A DNA stretch of 64,000 nucleotides from Plutella xylostella (lineage: Eukaryota > Arthropoda > Insecta > Lepidoptera > Plutellidae). The position numbers were made by a program, and so were the translations under genes. The DNA lies in NCBI RefSeq assembly GCF_932276165.1, contig NC_063994.1, positions 8,308,001 through 8,372,000 of the forward strand, written 5' to 3'. Shown in pieces: positions 54,046 through 63,184 of the stretch; the first letter of the stretch is position 1, and each line of letters begins with the position of its first letter. Below the pieces are notes generated by a model that was not told the origin of the DNA, made no database searches, and saw only the letters and a program-made list of their open reading frames with translations.

Positions 54046-54308
54046 ATGTTGTTTCGTGATTGTGTTCAGTTGAGAGTAACTACCAAAGACAATGGACGTG
54101 AATACTTTAATTCACGATTCGAGATTTTTAACGAATCGTCATTCTAATGACCGTAGTGACCGACGTATCCGTCTACGTCTTTTTTCACGATTCGTGAAGC
54201 GTGTGAACATGGGTATATAAAAAGCATTGCTCCCGTCAAAAAAAATAACGAATCGTGAAAAAACACGATTCGTGAAAAATCACGATTCGTCTTCGTGTGA
54301 ATGAGCTC
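53914..54308. mobile_element. Harbinger-type MITE in BEL pol, rich in ACGATTCGT
   Basis: TAA on both sides (53911-53913 and 54309-54311). Left end GGGCGCATTCACACGGGA and right complement GAGCTCATTCACACGAAG. The motif ACGATTCG or its complement occurs about ten times inside, in both orientations. Removing the element with one TAA restores pol continuity. Confidence 0.85.
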
Positions 54309-57300
54309 TAACGTGGTATTACCTGTTGGGGTGGTTACTCGCAGGTAGATGCAACAACCGTGTGCCGTGGAACTGGATGCATCTGCAAACCCGATCAACT
54401 CCACTGTGTCTTCGTCTGAAAACCTTACATTTCTATTGATTTGAATTGGTTCCATGACTCTTAAGTCTTCGGTGAATTGGATCCATTCCCTTTCTACATC
54501 AGTTGGAGGGCATGAATTCCAATCTGTGTTGTTGATCCATAACTTCTGCATTATTGATTTTGCTACTACTATTATCGGATTGATGAAACCGATCGGATCG
54601 TAGCACCTACCTATATAACTAAGTATGCTTCTTTTTGTGAGTAGATTTGTATCGAACGTTCCTGGTGAAGTTATGATAAAATTATCCTCTTTAGTATTAA
54701 TCTGAAGACCTAGGGTTTTCATATTGTAGTTGTCTTTTTGCAAATCAATACTGTCAAAGTGTTGATCCTCCAATGGTATGTCTGACAAAACCAACTCGTT
54801 GTTGGAGGACCACTTATGAGTGTTAAAACTGCCTAAACTCAATAATGAGCATAATTGTTGTTTAGCTTCACGTACTGTGGCTAAATCATTGTGAGAATAC
54901 AACACGTCGTCGACATAAGTGTTGTTCCTTAGTATGAATGCAGCTAAGGGATATTCATTCTCATACCTGTTAGCTAGTTCTATTAAACATCTAGTAGCTA
55001 AATAACTCGAACTCTTGAGACCATAGGTTACTCTATCTAGTCTAATGCATTTTATTGGTTGACTGGGATCGTCCCTCCAGAGAATGTTTTGCAGCGATGT
55101 GAACGCTGGATCTACCAGGATGTTCCTGAACATGCGCTTGATGTCTGAGGTAATGGTATACCTACCTAATCTGAACAACAGCATAATATCAAATAGATCT
55201 CTCTGAACCACAGGACCATTCAACTGTAAGTCATTCAATGATACTTTTTTGTTTGTTTTCATGCTCGCATCAAACACCGAGCGTACTTTTGTTGTTTTAC
55301 TCTCTGGCTTAATTATTGCATGGTGAGGCATGTAGTAAGCTGCCTGTTTATTGATGTCATACATCTCAATGTCGACATAGTGACCATGACCAAGAGATAA
55401 AAATTCATGTATGAATTGTTTATATTGCATGAATAGCTCTGGGTTTGCCATTAATTTCTTTTCTAAGTTATGAAATCTTTTCAGAGCCAAATTAAATGAA
55501 TCACCTAGTGTCTCTTTTACTTCAGACAGAGGTAATTTCAAGGGCAATGGAACTTGAAACTGTTTATCTTTGAGTTCTACTGAATTTTGGAATATTTGCT
55601 CACAGAGCTCATGTTCTGGAGACTTCTCTGAAAATATTTCAGGTACTTTTTCATTTGTCCAAAATTGGCCTAGTGTTTCATTGAGATCCATTTCACATTT
55701 TAGCACTACCTTATTACATAATATTTGACCCTTAATGGAACCTGTCGGCAGACTCCCTCCGATGATGTGGCCGAAGTGTGTGTTAAAGATGTGCAGATCA
55801 TTCTGAGCTGGCGACTGCTTCCCGCTGTTGTTGGCAGGAGTCACACTGCTCTTCTCCGGCAGTAGCACCTGAAACATTATGTTGGCACCCATTAACATGT
55901 GAATGTCACTTGGCACATTGAATTGCTCATCTGCCCATTCAATGTTAGATGGAAGCTGTAACTCATCTAAATTGATTTTAGATTGGGGCAGTTGAGAGGT
56001 AATCTGATCGGTGACGTGACAGGTTACTGTGGTCTTGAAGGCTGATTTCAGTGAATGAATCTCCAACGGGACGCAGTATTTCAAATGGTTCTTTGCATTT
56101 GATATGCCTATTATATTTGTGGCACTTTGTTTGGGAGTTAAACCCAAGAGCTGGACTAGTTTTGAGGTGACTATTGAAACTTGAGATCCACTGTCCAGTA
56201 GTGCTTTGAAATGAACCTCTGTACCATCCTTTGCAATAGCCTTCACTCTAGCTGTGGGTAAAAGTACATTACTGTTATTATTGCCTGTTAAAGTAACAGG
56301 AGGTGCGAGGGCAGGCTCATTGTAATGCACCAGAGTGTTGTGGGGTCCTTTGCACTCAGCACATCTGAAGTGAAACCTACACTTTGAAAAATGCGCACCA
56401 AGACAGACATTGCACAGCTTATTTTGTTTAACAAAATCTATCCTCTCCTTGCTCGCCATCAACTGAAACTGTTTGCAATTAAATAGCTTATGATTTGTCG
56501 ACTTACAATTTAAGCAGGTTGGCGGCTTGTCAGCTGCGGCTGCGTGTGCTGCTACCTTCCCGTATCTTGCTTGGGGTTGTTGTTGGTGAAGACCCTGGTC
56601 GGTGCCCTCCAGCGCCAGAGCCCTTTTGTCCAGATAGCAGAGTAAATCCTCCAGGCTGGGTTCGGCGTCCAGGTCCCGCTCGAGTTGATATGCCCGAGAC
56701 GTATAACCATCTAATTTGCGCAGAATTATACATGTTAGTATGTGATCCCAGTATATGATGTTTGGATTGTGATTTTTTATGGCGGCTACTTGTTGCCTAA
56801 TAGCTGATACAAACTCTCTTAAGTTGCCTGCTATTGATTTTCCTACGGTCCTCAAATCTAGAAGGTTGCATATATGTTCATTGACAATTCTGTTCTTATT
56901 TTCATATCTATTTTTAAGGAGTTTAAGAGCTTCCTGATAGCTTTCACCTACCAATGGCAGGTTCTTGATGAGATCAAAAGGCTCTTCTCTCACAAATGAT
57001 CTGAGATAATACAGTTTTTGGATGTTATCTAGACTATTGTTGTTGTCAATTAGTGACATGAATATGTTTATAAATGGTACATAATCTATGAATTTACCTG
57101 TCAAAGTTTGTATATCTATAGGAGGTAACTTTATTGCACTTGTAGCTGGAGTTGAAGGTACAGTTGCCGCTGGAATCTGAGGTGGTGACCGTGAATTTAT
57201 CTCTTTGTTTAAAATGGTGGCAATCGTATAAAACTGGTCTTCTACACTTGCGAAATCCTCAGAATCTTCGTGATCTATGCACAAGATTTCTTTGCTGAGG

Positions 57301-57482
57301 GATTCGTACTCCAGAAATGCACTATTTACTTTATCCAATTTAAGTTTCAAAGTTTCTAGCGGCAACTGTGACAACTCATTTCTAACGAAGCTATATAAAC
57401 GTGTAATGGTACCTTTTACGAAGCCCCTTGCGGATTTTAGCTTTTTTAAATCCATTTTTGGTTGTAAATACAATTGCACCAC
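54144..57482 (-). CDS. BEL gag, protease and RT part
   Basis: 1112 codons from ATG 57482; about the last 55 come from the MITE. Gag (DUF1759: PPIDIQTLTGKFIDYVPFIN near residue 120, LKLLKNRYENK) is followed by a zinc-knuckle region (CLNCKSTNHKLFNC, LCNVCLGAHFSKC, CAECKGPH; about 320-390). The aspartic protease has LLDSGSQVSIV near 430. The RT has ADIKRMF-like SDIKRMFRNILVD and the catalytic TYVDDVLYS near 880. A Pao/A17-type region (FINPIIVVAKSIMQKLW, LIGFADASSSTAHGCCIYL) leads to the break. It packages element RNA and makes cDNA in virus-like particles. Confidence 0.9.
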   Translation of the reverse strand: MVQLYLQPKMDLKKLKSARGFVKGTITRLYSFVRNELSQLPLETLKLKLDKVNSAFLEYESLSKEILCIDHEDSEDFASVEDQFYTIATILNKEINSRSPPQIPAATVPSTPATSAIKLPPIDIQTLTGKFIDYVPFINIFMSLIDNNNSLDNIQKLYYLRSFVREEPFDLIKNLPLVGESYQEALKLLKNRYENKNRIVNEHICNLLDLRTVGKSIAGNLREFVSAIRQQVAAIKNHNPNIIYWDHILTCIILRKLDGYTSRAYQLERDLDAEPSLEDLLCYLDKRALALEGTDQGLHQQQPQARYGKVAAHAAAADKPPTCLNCKSTNHKLFNCKQFQLMASKERIDFVKQNKLCNVCLGAHFSKCRFHFRCAECKGPHNTLVHYNEPALAPPVTLTGNNNSNVLLPTARVKAIAKDGTEVHFKALLDSGSQVSIVTSKLVQLLGLTPKQSATNIIGISNAKNHLKYCVPLEIHSLKSAFKTTVTCHVTDQITSQLPQSKINLDELQLPSNIEWADEQFNVPSDIHMLMGANIMFQVLLPEKSSVTPANNSGKQSPAQNDLHIFNTHFGHIIGGSLPTGSIKGQILCNKVVLKCEMDLNETLGQFWTNEKVPEIFSEKSPEHELCEQIFQNSVELKDKQFQVPLPLKLPLSEVKETLGDSFNLALKRFHNLEKKLMANPELFMQYKQFIHEFLSLGHGHYVDIEMYDINKQAAYYMPHHAIIKPESKTTKVRSVFDASMKTNKKVSLNDLQLNGPVVQRDLFDIMLLFRLGRYTITSDIKRMFRNILVDPAFTSLQNILWRDDPSQPIKCIRLDRVTYGLKSSSYLATRCLIELANRYENEYPLAAFILRNNTYVDDVLYSHNDLATVREAKQQLCSLLSLGSFNTHKWSSNNELVLSDIPLEDQHFDSIDLQKDNYNMKTLGLQINTKEDNFIITSPGTFDTNLLTKRSILSYIGRCYDPIGFINPIIVVAKSIMQKLWINNTDWNSCPPTDVEREWIQFTEDLRVMEPIQINRNVRFSDEDTVELIGFADASSSTAHGCCIYLRVTTPTGNTTLELIHTKTNRDFSRIVFFHDSLFFLTGAMLFIYPCSHASRIVKKDVDGYVGHYGH

Positions 57483-57943
57483 TTAACTTTTAGCAGTTAT
57501 AGTCACTAATACTAAAATATTGTTCGATGTCAACCGAAAAATGGCGGCGTGAGTTGAATTTTTCTGCTTTGCACTTTGCGTTTGCGACTTTGACGGCTGC
57601 GGCGGCTCGGCTGACAGTCGGCGGTATCTTCGTGCGCCGGATGCTCTCGGCCCGCAGAATCGCGCGCGCCGATTGGTCGATGGCACTGTTCTCAGCGCAG
57701 ACTCGCAGATTCGCGCTCGCTGATTGGTTGTTGGTGGCGCTGATCTCAGCGCAGTCTTGCCAACCTCGACGATCGAAATTGCACCTTCCGCTGCGTTCTT
57801 GTTGCACACCACGATGGATAATTTGCGTGGAGCTGCAAGATGGCGCCCTTTTTGAACTTGTATGGCGCGAAGCTCGAAAATAGTTCGCACGGATTTTGCG
57901 TTTGTCGTACTTCCCAGCTTACCCCTCGATCCGAGAAGGACCA
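57483..57943 (-). other. BEL leader between 5' LTR and gag
   Basis: About 460 bp, with a GC-rich middle containing repeated GCGCAGACTCGC/ GCGCTGATCTC steps. Open frames on both strands here have no domain. The probable primer-binding site adjoins the LTR. Confidence 0.5.
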
Positions 57944-58148
57944 TGGAGCGGAGTGGACTGTATGTGGTTGGTTTGTAGGCCCTGGGGGTGCTTGAAGCTC
58001 GTGGGAGTAATAATAAACGGGAATTGTGATTGATCCGTGTATTTTCGTGTGAAGAGCAGGAACGGAAGAGGAAGTTGAACATAGACAATGACATGAAATA
58101 TAGAAAACATAGACAATAATCATAGATAATTAATGTTGCTAGCCAACA
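57944..58148 (-). repeat. BEL 5' LTR
   Basis: 205 bp, one difference noticed from the 3' LTR (G at about 58058 against A). Confidence 0.9.
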
Positions 58149-58153
58149 ACCAG

Positions 58154-59012
58154 TCTACTCCATACACAAGGTAATATTTACCTAAATGATGTAAATACTT
58201 CTATAATAATTATGTTTACGATATTCGTAGCACATACATTATATGTACAAATATTATCATTTCAGGACTGGGGTGCAGCGGGGCCAGCACATGAACAGTG
58301 GACGGCGCCGGGGACATCCTCTGCCAGCGCAATTACCGCAAACACGGCGCCCGCTGCAACCGCCGCCGCCGCCACTGCGGCGCCAACAGGCTCAAGCGAT
58401 GACGACGCGTTACCGCTCGCAGAACGAGCATGTGCGACGTTAAACCCCCACGAGCAGGTACATGCTGAACGCTTAAAGCATTTTGTTAATAAGTGGAAAA
58501 CCATTACAAATGATGAATTTATTTTATCCACCATATCAGGCTATATCATTCCGCTTTTAGAGAAACCGAATCAACCATTAAACTACCGACCTTATAAGAA
58601 ATTTACCAGCCAAGAATACATCGACCTAGACAGGGAAATATCCCATTTATTGAATATAGGAGCTATTGAAATATGTAACCCCGTGACTGATCAGTTTATC
58701 TCTGATATCTTTTTGATACCAAAAAGCGATGGAAGCCGCCGATTTATACTTAATCTTAAAAAAATTAATCAGTTTGTTCAAGTAAAGCACTTTAAAATGG
58801 AAGATATCAGAACGGCTATAAAACTAGTTAAAGAGGATGATTATATGTGTAATATCGATTTAAAAGAAGCATATTTATTACAACCAATACACGAAGACAG
58901 CCAAAAATATTTAAGATTTTATTACAATAATTTTCTGTTTCAATTTAAAGCATTACCTTTCGGATTATGTTCAGCTCCTTTCATATTTACTAAAATTCTT
59001 CAGCCAGTGTTT
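58154..59012 (+). pseudogene. DIRS gag end and RT fingers/palm start, copy 2
   Basis: Gag resumes with STPYT up to a donor-like AAG/GTAATA at 58171; an acceptor (ATTTCAG, 58265) leads into DWGAAGPAHEQW and an Ala/Thr/Pro-rich linker. The RT follows: ISGYIIPLLEKP, ISHLLNIGAIEI, FISDIFLIPKSDGSRRFILN, then CNIDLKEAYLLQPIHED (first catalytic Asp) and FKALPFGLCSAPFIFTKILQ. The frame stops at the poly-T of the helicase-bearing insert, and its next residues continue at 60476. The 95-bp interval 58171-58265 may be a true intron or a gag-pol junction. Confidence 0.8.
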
Positions 59013-60464
59013 TTTTTTTTTTTTTTTTTAAAGATTTTATTATCACTCCACAGACTTTATGTCCGTGCCTTTTTGAGAGATCAATATATTGTGAGAGTTT
59101 GGTTGTTTTTTGTCTTCCTCTTTTAACTACTCACTACTCAATGTGGAAGCTTATAATATATATATTTTATCTTTTATATATATATACCTATATATTATTA
59201 ATAATTTTTTTTTATTTATTTTTTTGCACTCCTGGAGGAAAATCTACACAGACACCTGGGAAGGGGACCCAGGTAGTGTCGGCCTTTAACCGACTAAAAA
59301 CCCCCAGTTGTGCATTTCTTGTTTTTTTTTTTTTTTTTTTTTTTTCTTTGTTTCACACAGTCACACTTACAATTATAATGGCAACAAACATTTGAAGGGT
59401 AGGGCCAGTGTCAGCTGTCTTCAGAGAACTTAACAGACGCCTGTCAGTGGCCACACACTCCTTTTGTCATCGCTGTTGTTTTGCCTGGTGTTAATTTGTG
59501 ACAGTGTTCTTAAAACTATCTTAATTTTATTGGTTAGTTCTTATACAGATAATATTAATTCATGATATACTATACAATACCTACATATCAAAACTATACA
59601 ATACATGCTATATACTATACATAACAAAACTATAAAATACATGCAATACGGTTTGGCCGTCAATATAAAATTAAAATCAAAATTCTCCTATTCCGCTCCA
59701 TTTTGCGTTTCCAAAAGCCTTGATTGCTGGGCAACGACCTCTTTGTCCCGATTTTTTATTGCCATCTTTAGGTTGTACTCGAGGATCCGTTTCTTCGGTG
59801 CTGTTATTGCCGTTCTAGCGAGGTTGCCGATAGCGTCCTCGGTGTCATCCGCATAGTAGGTGCAGGCGGAGGTGTGCCTCGACAGCGCCACTACTGCGTG
59901 AGGTATGCTATCGTGCAACTTTATTTTATCTTTTGTTTTTATGATAATGACGGATTCGTACGTCAATCCCTGTGCTTCGTGTATGGTTAAGACGCGTGAT
60001 CCCGTTCCTTCTCCAAACCCTTGGCTGGTCAGGGTCTCTTTTTCTTCCTGTGTATGCGTCAGGAATAGAGTGTTGGTTTGGGATTTTGGAATTGCTGCGT
60101 CTGTAAACCTTTTCAGCTGCAGGGATTGGATACGCGTTGTGGCTGCGTATATGCCTGAGTATACTTCTCTTAGGGCGTATGCAACATCCATGGGGTTTCT
60201 GTATGAGCACAACAGCTCCTGGGTGATGTTTGCTACCAGTGTTGGGCGACTGTACCTTAGTTCGAATAGGTTCTCTCTGTCTATGTACGGTAGCTGGTTG
60301 ATGTCTCCGATTAGAGCAATATCACTGGCACGGGACAGGCGGGCGGCAATTACGATTGCCCCGAAATGGTTCATCAGGGCCTCGTCAATTATCAGGCGTT
60401 GGCATCCGACATGTTCTCTAAAGCCGTTTACTAGGACTGATTCCATCGTACGTACCCTAGTTCT
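59013..60464 (-). mobile_element. Retroposed insert: virus-type helicase joined to LINE-like 3' sequence
   Basis: Bounded by AGCCAGTGTTT at 59002-59012 and 60465-60475, the 11-bp TSD of target-primed reverse transcription. Read on the minus strand the insert is 5'-truncated helicase coding, a 340-base non-coding stretch, an A-run (about 59321-59345), about 290 bases resembling a LINE 3' UTR (CCTGGGTCCCCTTCCCAGGT, TTTTCCTCCAGGAGTGCA), and a terminal A-run (59010-59029). Two poly-A tracts inside one TSD point to a chimeric cDNA. Confidence 0.75.
59688..60464 (-). pseudogene. Endogenous RNA-virus-like superfamily 1 helicase fragment
   Basis: 252 codons from ATG 60446; the frame extends a few codons further to the TSD, so the ATG is internal. 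Motif II is IDEALM near residues 20-25, motif III LIGDINQLP near 45-53, motif V VLTIHEAQGLTY near 151-162 and motif VI VALSRHTS near 187-194. The N-terminal Walker A half is missing. The DEAL/GDINQLPYIDR pattern is that of helicases of alphavirus-like plus-strand RNA viruses (hepe-virga supergroup), including plant virus families and insect virga/nege-like viruses. The frame is undamaged and ends with TAG. It is a partial protein and cannot act as a complete helicase. Confidence 0.75.
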
Positions 60465-60475
60465 AGCCAGTGTTT

Positions 60476-61784
60476 ACATACTTGAGGTCACGTGGTTTAA
60501 GGTCGACTAGGTTTCTTGACGACGCCTTGTGTATAGGGAGTTCAAAAGAGAGCTGTTTGTATAACACTAAACAAACAATAGCATGTCTGGAAAACCTTGG
60601 ATTTATAATCAATTACAAAAAAAAGTATATTAATTCCTCAGAAATCTTGTAGATATCTTGGCTTTATTATAAATTCAGAACAAATGACAAATGTTTTAGA
60701 TATGCTTAGCCAAAAAGTCATAAAAATTAGAGAATTAGCCCGATTTCTTGGATCTCTCACCGCAGCTTGCCCGGCATTAACCTATGGATGGTCTCATACA
60801 AAATCATTAGAAAGGGCTAAATATTTAGCTCTTCTAAAGAATGATGACTGTTATGAGAAAAACATGACACTTCCATCCTACATAAAAAGTGATTTAATAT
60901 GGTGGAAAAATAATATTTTGACCGCAAAAAGATCTATAAAACCAAACAATTTTGTTTTAGAGATATTTACAGACTCTTCAACTACCGGTTGGGGTGCGGC
61001 ATGCGGCGGTGAGAGAACTGGAGGTCAGTGGACACAGGTTGAGAGAGACAACCACATAAATTACCTAGAACTACTGGCGGTTTTTTTCGGCTTAAAATCT
61101 TTCGCAAAAAATTTTACTTGTTGTGATATATTGCTTCGTGTAGATAATACTACAGCTATCTCATATGTCAATAGAATGGGAGGAGTTCAGTTTGAACACC
61201 TCAATTCGGTTGCCAAAAATATTTGGGACTGGTGTGAGGAAAAGCATATCTTTATTTTTGCAAGCTACATTAAGTCATCATTAAACGTAGAAGCTGACTC
61301 GGAATCCAGAAGAATTAATCTAGACACAGAGTGGGAATTAAATACTATCGAATATCTTAGTATCGTGCGGAGATTTGGAAATCCCGAAATTGATCTTTTC
61401 GCATCTCGAGTTAACGCAAAATTTTCCAAGTATATATCTTGGAAAAGAGACCCATCTGCCTACGATATCGATGCTTTCACAGTTAACTGGAACCATTTTT
61501 TCTTCTACGCCTTTCCTCCTTTCTCTTTAATTTTAAAGGTGCTTAATAAGATAATAGCCGACAAAGCAACAGGTATAATAGTAGTTCCAAATTGGCCCTC
61601 TCAACCTTGGTATCCACTCTTCAGATCATTATGTATTGACGAAGTAATTATATTAAAACCGGATAAAAATCTCCTTTCATCATCATTCAGGTCGACACAC
61701 CCGCTACATGCCCACCTTTCCTTGGCAGCGAGCATATTATGCGGGAAGCATTTATCAGACAAGGAGTACCGGAAACGGCGTTAG
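60476..61784 (+). pseudogene. DIRS RT end, RNase H and methyltransferase-like region, copy 2
   Basis: 60476-60652 continues the RT with RFLDDALCIGSS (the catalytic DD) and LGFIINYKKK; a one-base frameshift lies near 60640. The next frame is open to 61784: CRYLGFII-like start, ARFLGSLTAACPAL, RNase H EIFTDSSTTGWGAA, NYLELLAVFFGL and RVDNTTAISYVNRMGG. The methyltransferase-like block follows: PEIDLFASRVNAK, FYAFPPFSLI, VVPNWPSQPWYP. The end overlaps the recombinase ORF by 46 bases. It is better preserved than copy 1. Confidence 0.85.
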
Positions 61785-62698
61785 ACGTCATGATCTCTTC
61801 TATAACATCAAGTACCAAAGCTCAATATACTTCTAGTTGGAAATTATGGTGGAAGTACTGTCACGAAAAAGCTTTTGATTTTTATAATGCTAATGTAAAT
61901 AACATTCTTGATTTTTTATCTAACTGTTATCGTTTAGGATCATCTTATGGGACGCTAAATTCTCACCGTTCTGCTATAGCATTAATTAACACCAATAAGG
62001 TTTCTGAAGACGAAAGATTAAAAAGATTTTTTAGGGGTATATTTAAATTAAGACCTACATTTCCAAAATATAACGTTACTTGGAATCCTAACATCGTGCT
62101 AGATTACCTAAGCGGATTGTGTATCGAAACAATTAACTTAGAACTTCTCACTAAAAAGACTGTAATGCTATTAGCATTAGCCTCAGGGCAAAGAATACAG
62201 ACTTTGTCTTTAGTAAAAACTCATAATATTAAGGTATATAGTGATAAGATAATAATAATAATTGATGATTTAATTAAGACATCGGGGATTGGTCGTGCCC
62301 AGCCTGTTTTGAATTTGCCATTTTTTGTACAAAACCCTAACATATGCCCAGCAACCACCTTACAAGCTTATTTAAATAGGACCGCAGACCATAGAACTGG
62401 TAACAAAGTATTATTTACTTATAAGAAACCATTTAGACCAGCATCGACACAAACTATCGGTCGATGGCTAAAGGAGACGCTGTCGGCAAGCGGTATAGAC
62501 ACTACAATATTCAGTGCCCATAGCACTCGGCATGCAGCCACTTCATCTGCAGCTCGAGCAGGTGTTAGCTTTGATATAATTCGTAAATCAGCAGGCTGGA
62601 CCGAAAATTCTTCAATTTTTGCCAATTTTTATAATAGGCCTATTGTTGATTCTGATTCTAACTTGTTGAGTAACAGTCAATTTGTTGAGCAATCATAA
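61739..62698 (+). CDS. DIRS tyrosine recombinase, intact, copy 2
   Basis: 319 codons from ATG 61739, overlapping the end of the preceding pol frame in another frame, as is usual in DIRS. The N-terminal core-binding part (SSTKAQYTSSWKLWWKYC, LGSSYGTLNSHRSAI) covers about residues 15-90. In the catalytic domain LALASGQRIQTLSL holds Arg I near 155, SAHSTRHAATS gives His-x-x-Arg near 258-262, and FANFYNRPIV the Tyr nucleophile near 297. It joins the circular element DNA to the genome by strand exchange, so no TSD is expected. No stop or frameshift seen. Confidence 0.9.
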   Translation: MREAFIRQGVPETALDVMISSITSSTKAQYTSSWKLWWKYCHEKAFDFYNANVNNILDFLSNCYRLGSSYGTLNSHRSAIALINTNKVSEDERLKRFFRGIFKLRPTFPKYNVTWNPNIVLDYLSGLCIETINLELLTKKTVMLLALASGQRIQTLSLVKTHNIKVYSDKIIIIIDDLIKTSGIGRAQPVLNLPFFVQNPNICPATTLQAYLNRTADHRTGNKVLFTYKKPFRPASTQTIGRWLKETLSASGIDTTIFSAHSTRHAATSSAARAGVSFDIIRKSAGWTENSSIFANFYNRPIVDSDSNLLSNSQFVEQS

Positions 62699-62784
62699 GT
62701 AAATAAAAATACATACTTTCAATATTCATCATGACTTTTTATTTTATTTAGCAACATTGTTAATATTTAAATACTCCAAACATC

Positions 62785-63184
62785 TACATGGTTAAAAATA
62801 ATATAAATCTCGGAGACGAAGACTGGATAATTGAAAGATCAAACGAACTTACCTGAAGTGAAGTTCGATCACAATTATCCTGTCTTCGTCGAAGAGATTT
62901 AAGGTCCCTCCCTTCCCATTATATAGTTCCCTTTACAGTACAATGTTGCTGGATCCTCTAAAAAGAATGAGGCTGCCGGCAGGGGGAGCCGCGGGGCGGG
63001 GCGCTCCGGTGTGACGAAACTTTTAGTTTCGGAGTTATACACTAGAGGGCGCTAAATACTACGTGCGATATTTGTGTGCAGCAGCAGAGCTACTACATGG
63101 TTAAAAATAATATAAATCTCTTCGACGAAGACAGGATAATTGTGATCGAACTTCACTTCAGGTAAGTTCGTTTGATCTTTCAAT
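62785..63184. repeat. DIRS 3' inverted-repeat structure, copy 2
   Basis: A perfect 72-bp inverted repeat (62830-62901 and 63113-63184) flanks a spacer of 211 bp with a GC-rich part. CTACATGGTTAAAAATAATA occurs before both arms (62785 and 63093). The core GATCAAACGAACTTACCTGA is shared with copy 1. Confidence 0.85.

Larger units (their letters stand above)
51365..58148 (-). mobile_element. BEL/Pao LTR retrotransposon, nearly intact
   Basis: Two 205-bp LTRs (51365-51569, 57944-58148; TG..CA) differ at one position that I noticed (51484 region A versus 58058 region G). The 5-bp TSD ACCAG is at 51360-51364 and 58149-58153. Orientation is minus. A likely primer-binding site, TGGTCCTTCTCGG, follows the 5' LTR at about 57931-57943. 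One long gag-pol frame is broken only by a MITE at 53914-54308. No envelope ORF. Near-identical LTRs indicate recent insertion. Confidence 0.9.
46990..63184 (+). mobile_element. DIRS-like retrotransposon, copy 2, with three nested insertions
   Basis: Same gene order as copy 1 and better preserved. DIRS segments are 46990-47272, 51002-51364, 58154-59012 and 60476-63184. They are separated by a LINE (TSD CAAAAT), a BEL/Pao element (TSD ACCAG) and a helicase-bearing insert (TSD AGCCAGTGTTT). The coding sense continues across each site when the insert is disregarded. The left end and first gag exon are not seen. The 3' inverted repeat is complete. Confidence 0.85.

Noticed and set aside
54144..54310. 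C-terminal part of BEL RT frame
   Set aside because: It lies in the MITE; pol resumes beyond 53913.
57490..57883. ORFs in the BEL leader
   Set aside because: Frames open on both strands in a GC-rich leader, no domain.
51365..58148. Endogenous retrovirus with envelope
   Set aside because: No ORF with signal peptide or membrane segment between pol and the 3' LTR.
59999..60510. 201-codon ORF on the plus strand over the helicase
   Set aside because: Antisense shadow; the minus frame carries ordered helicase motifs.
46990..62698. Bacterial-type integrase or phage origin for the recombinase
   Set aside because: The gene order with RT, RNase H and DIRS ends shows a eukaryotic DIRS-type retrotransposon.
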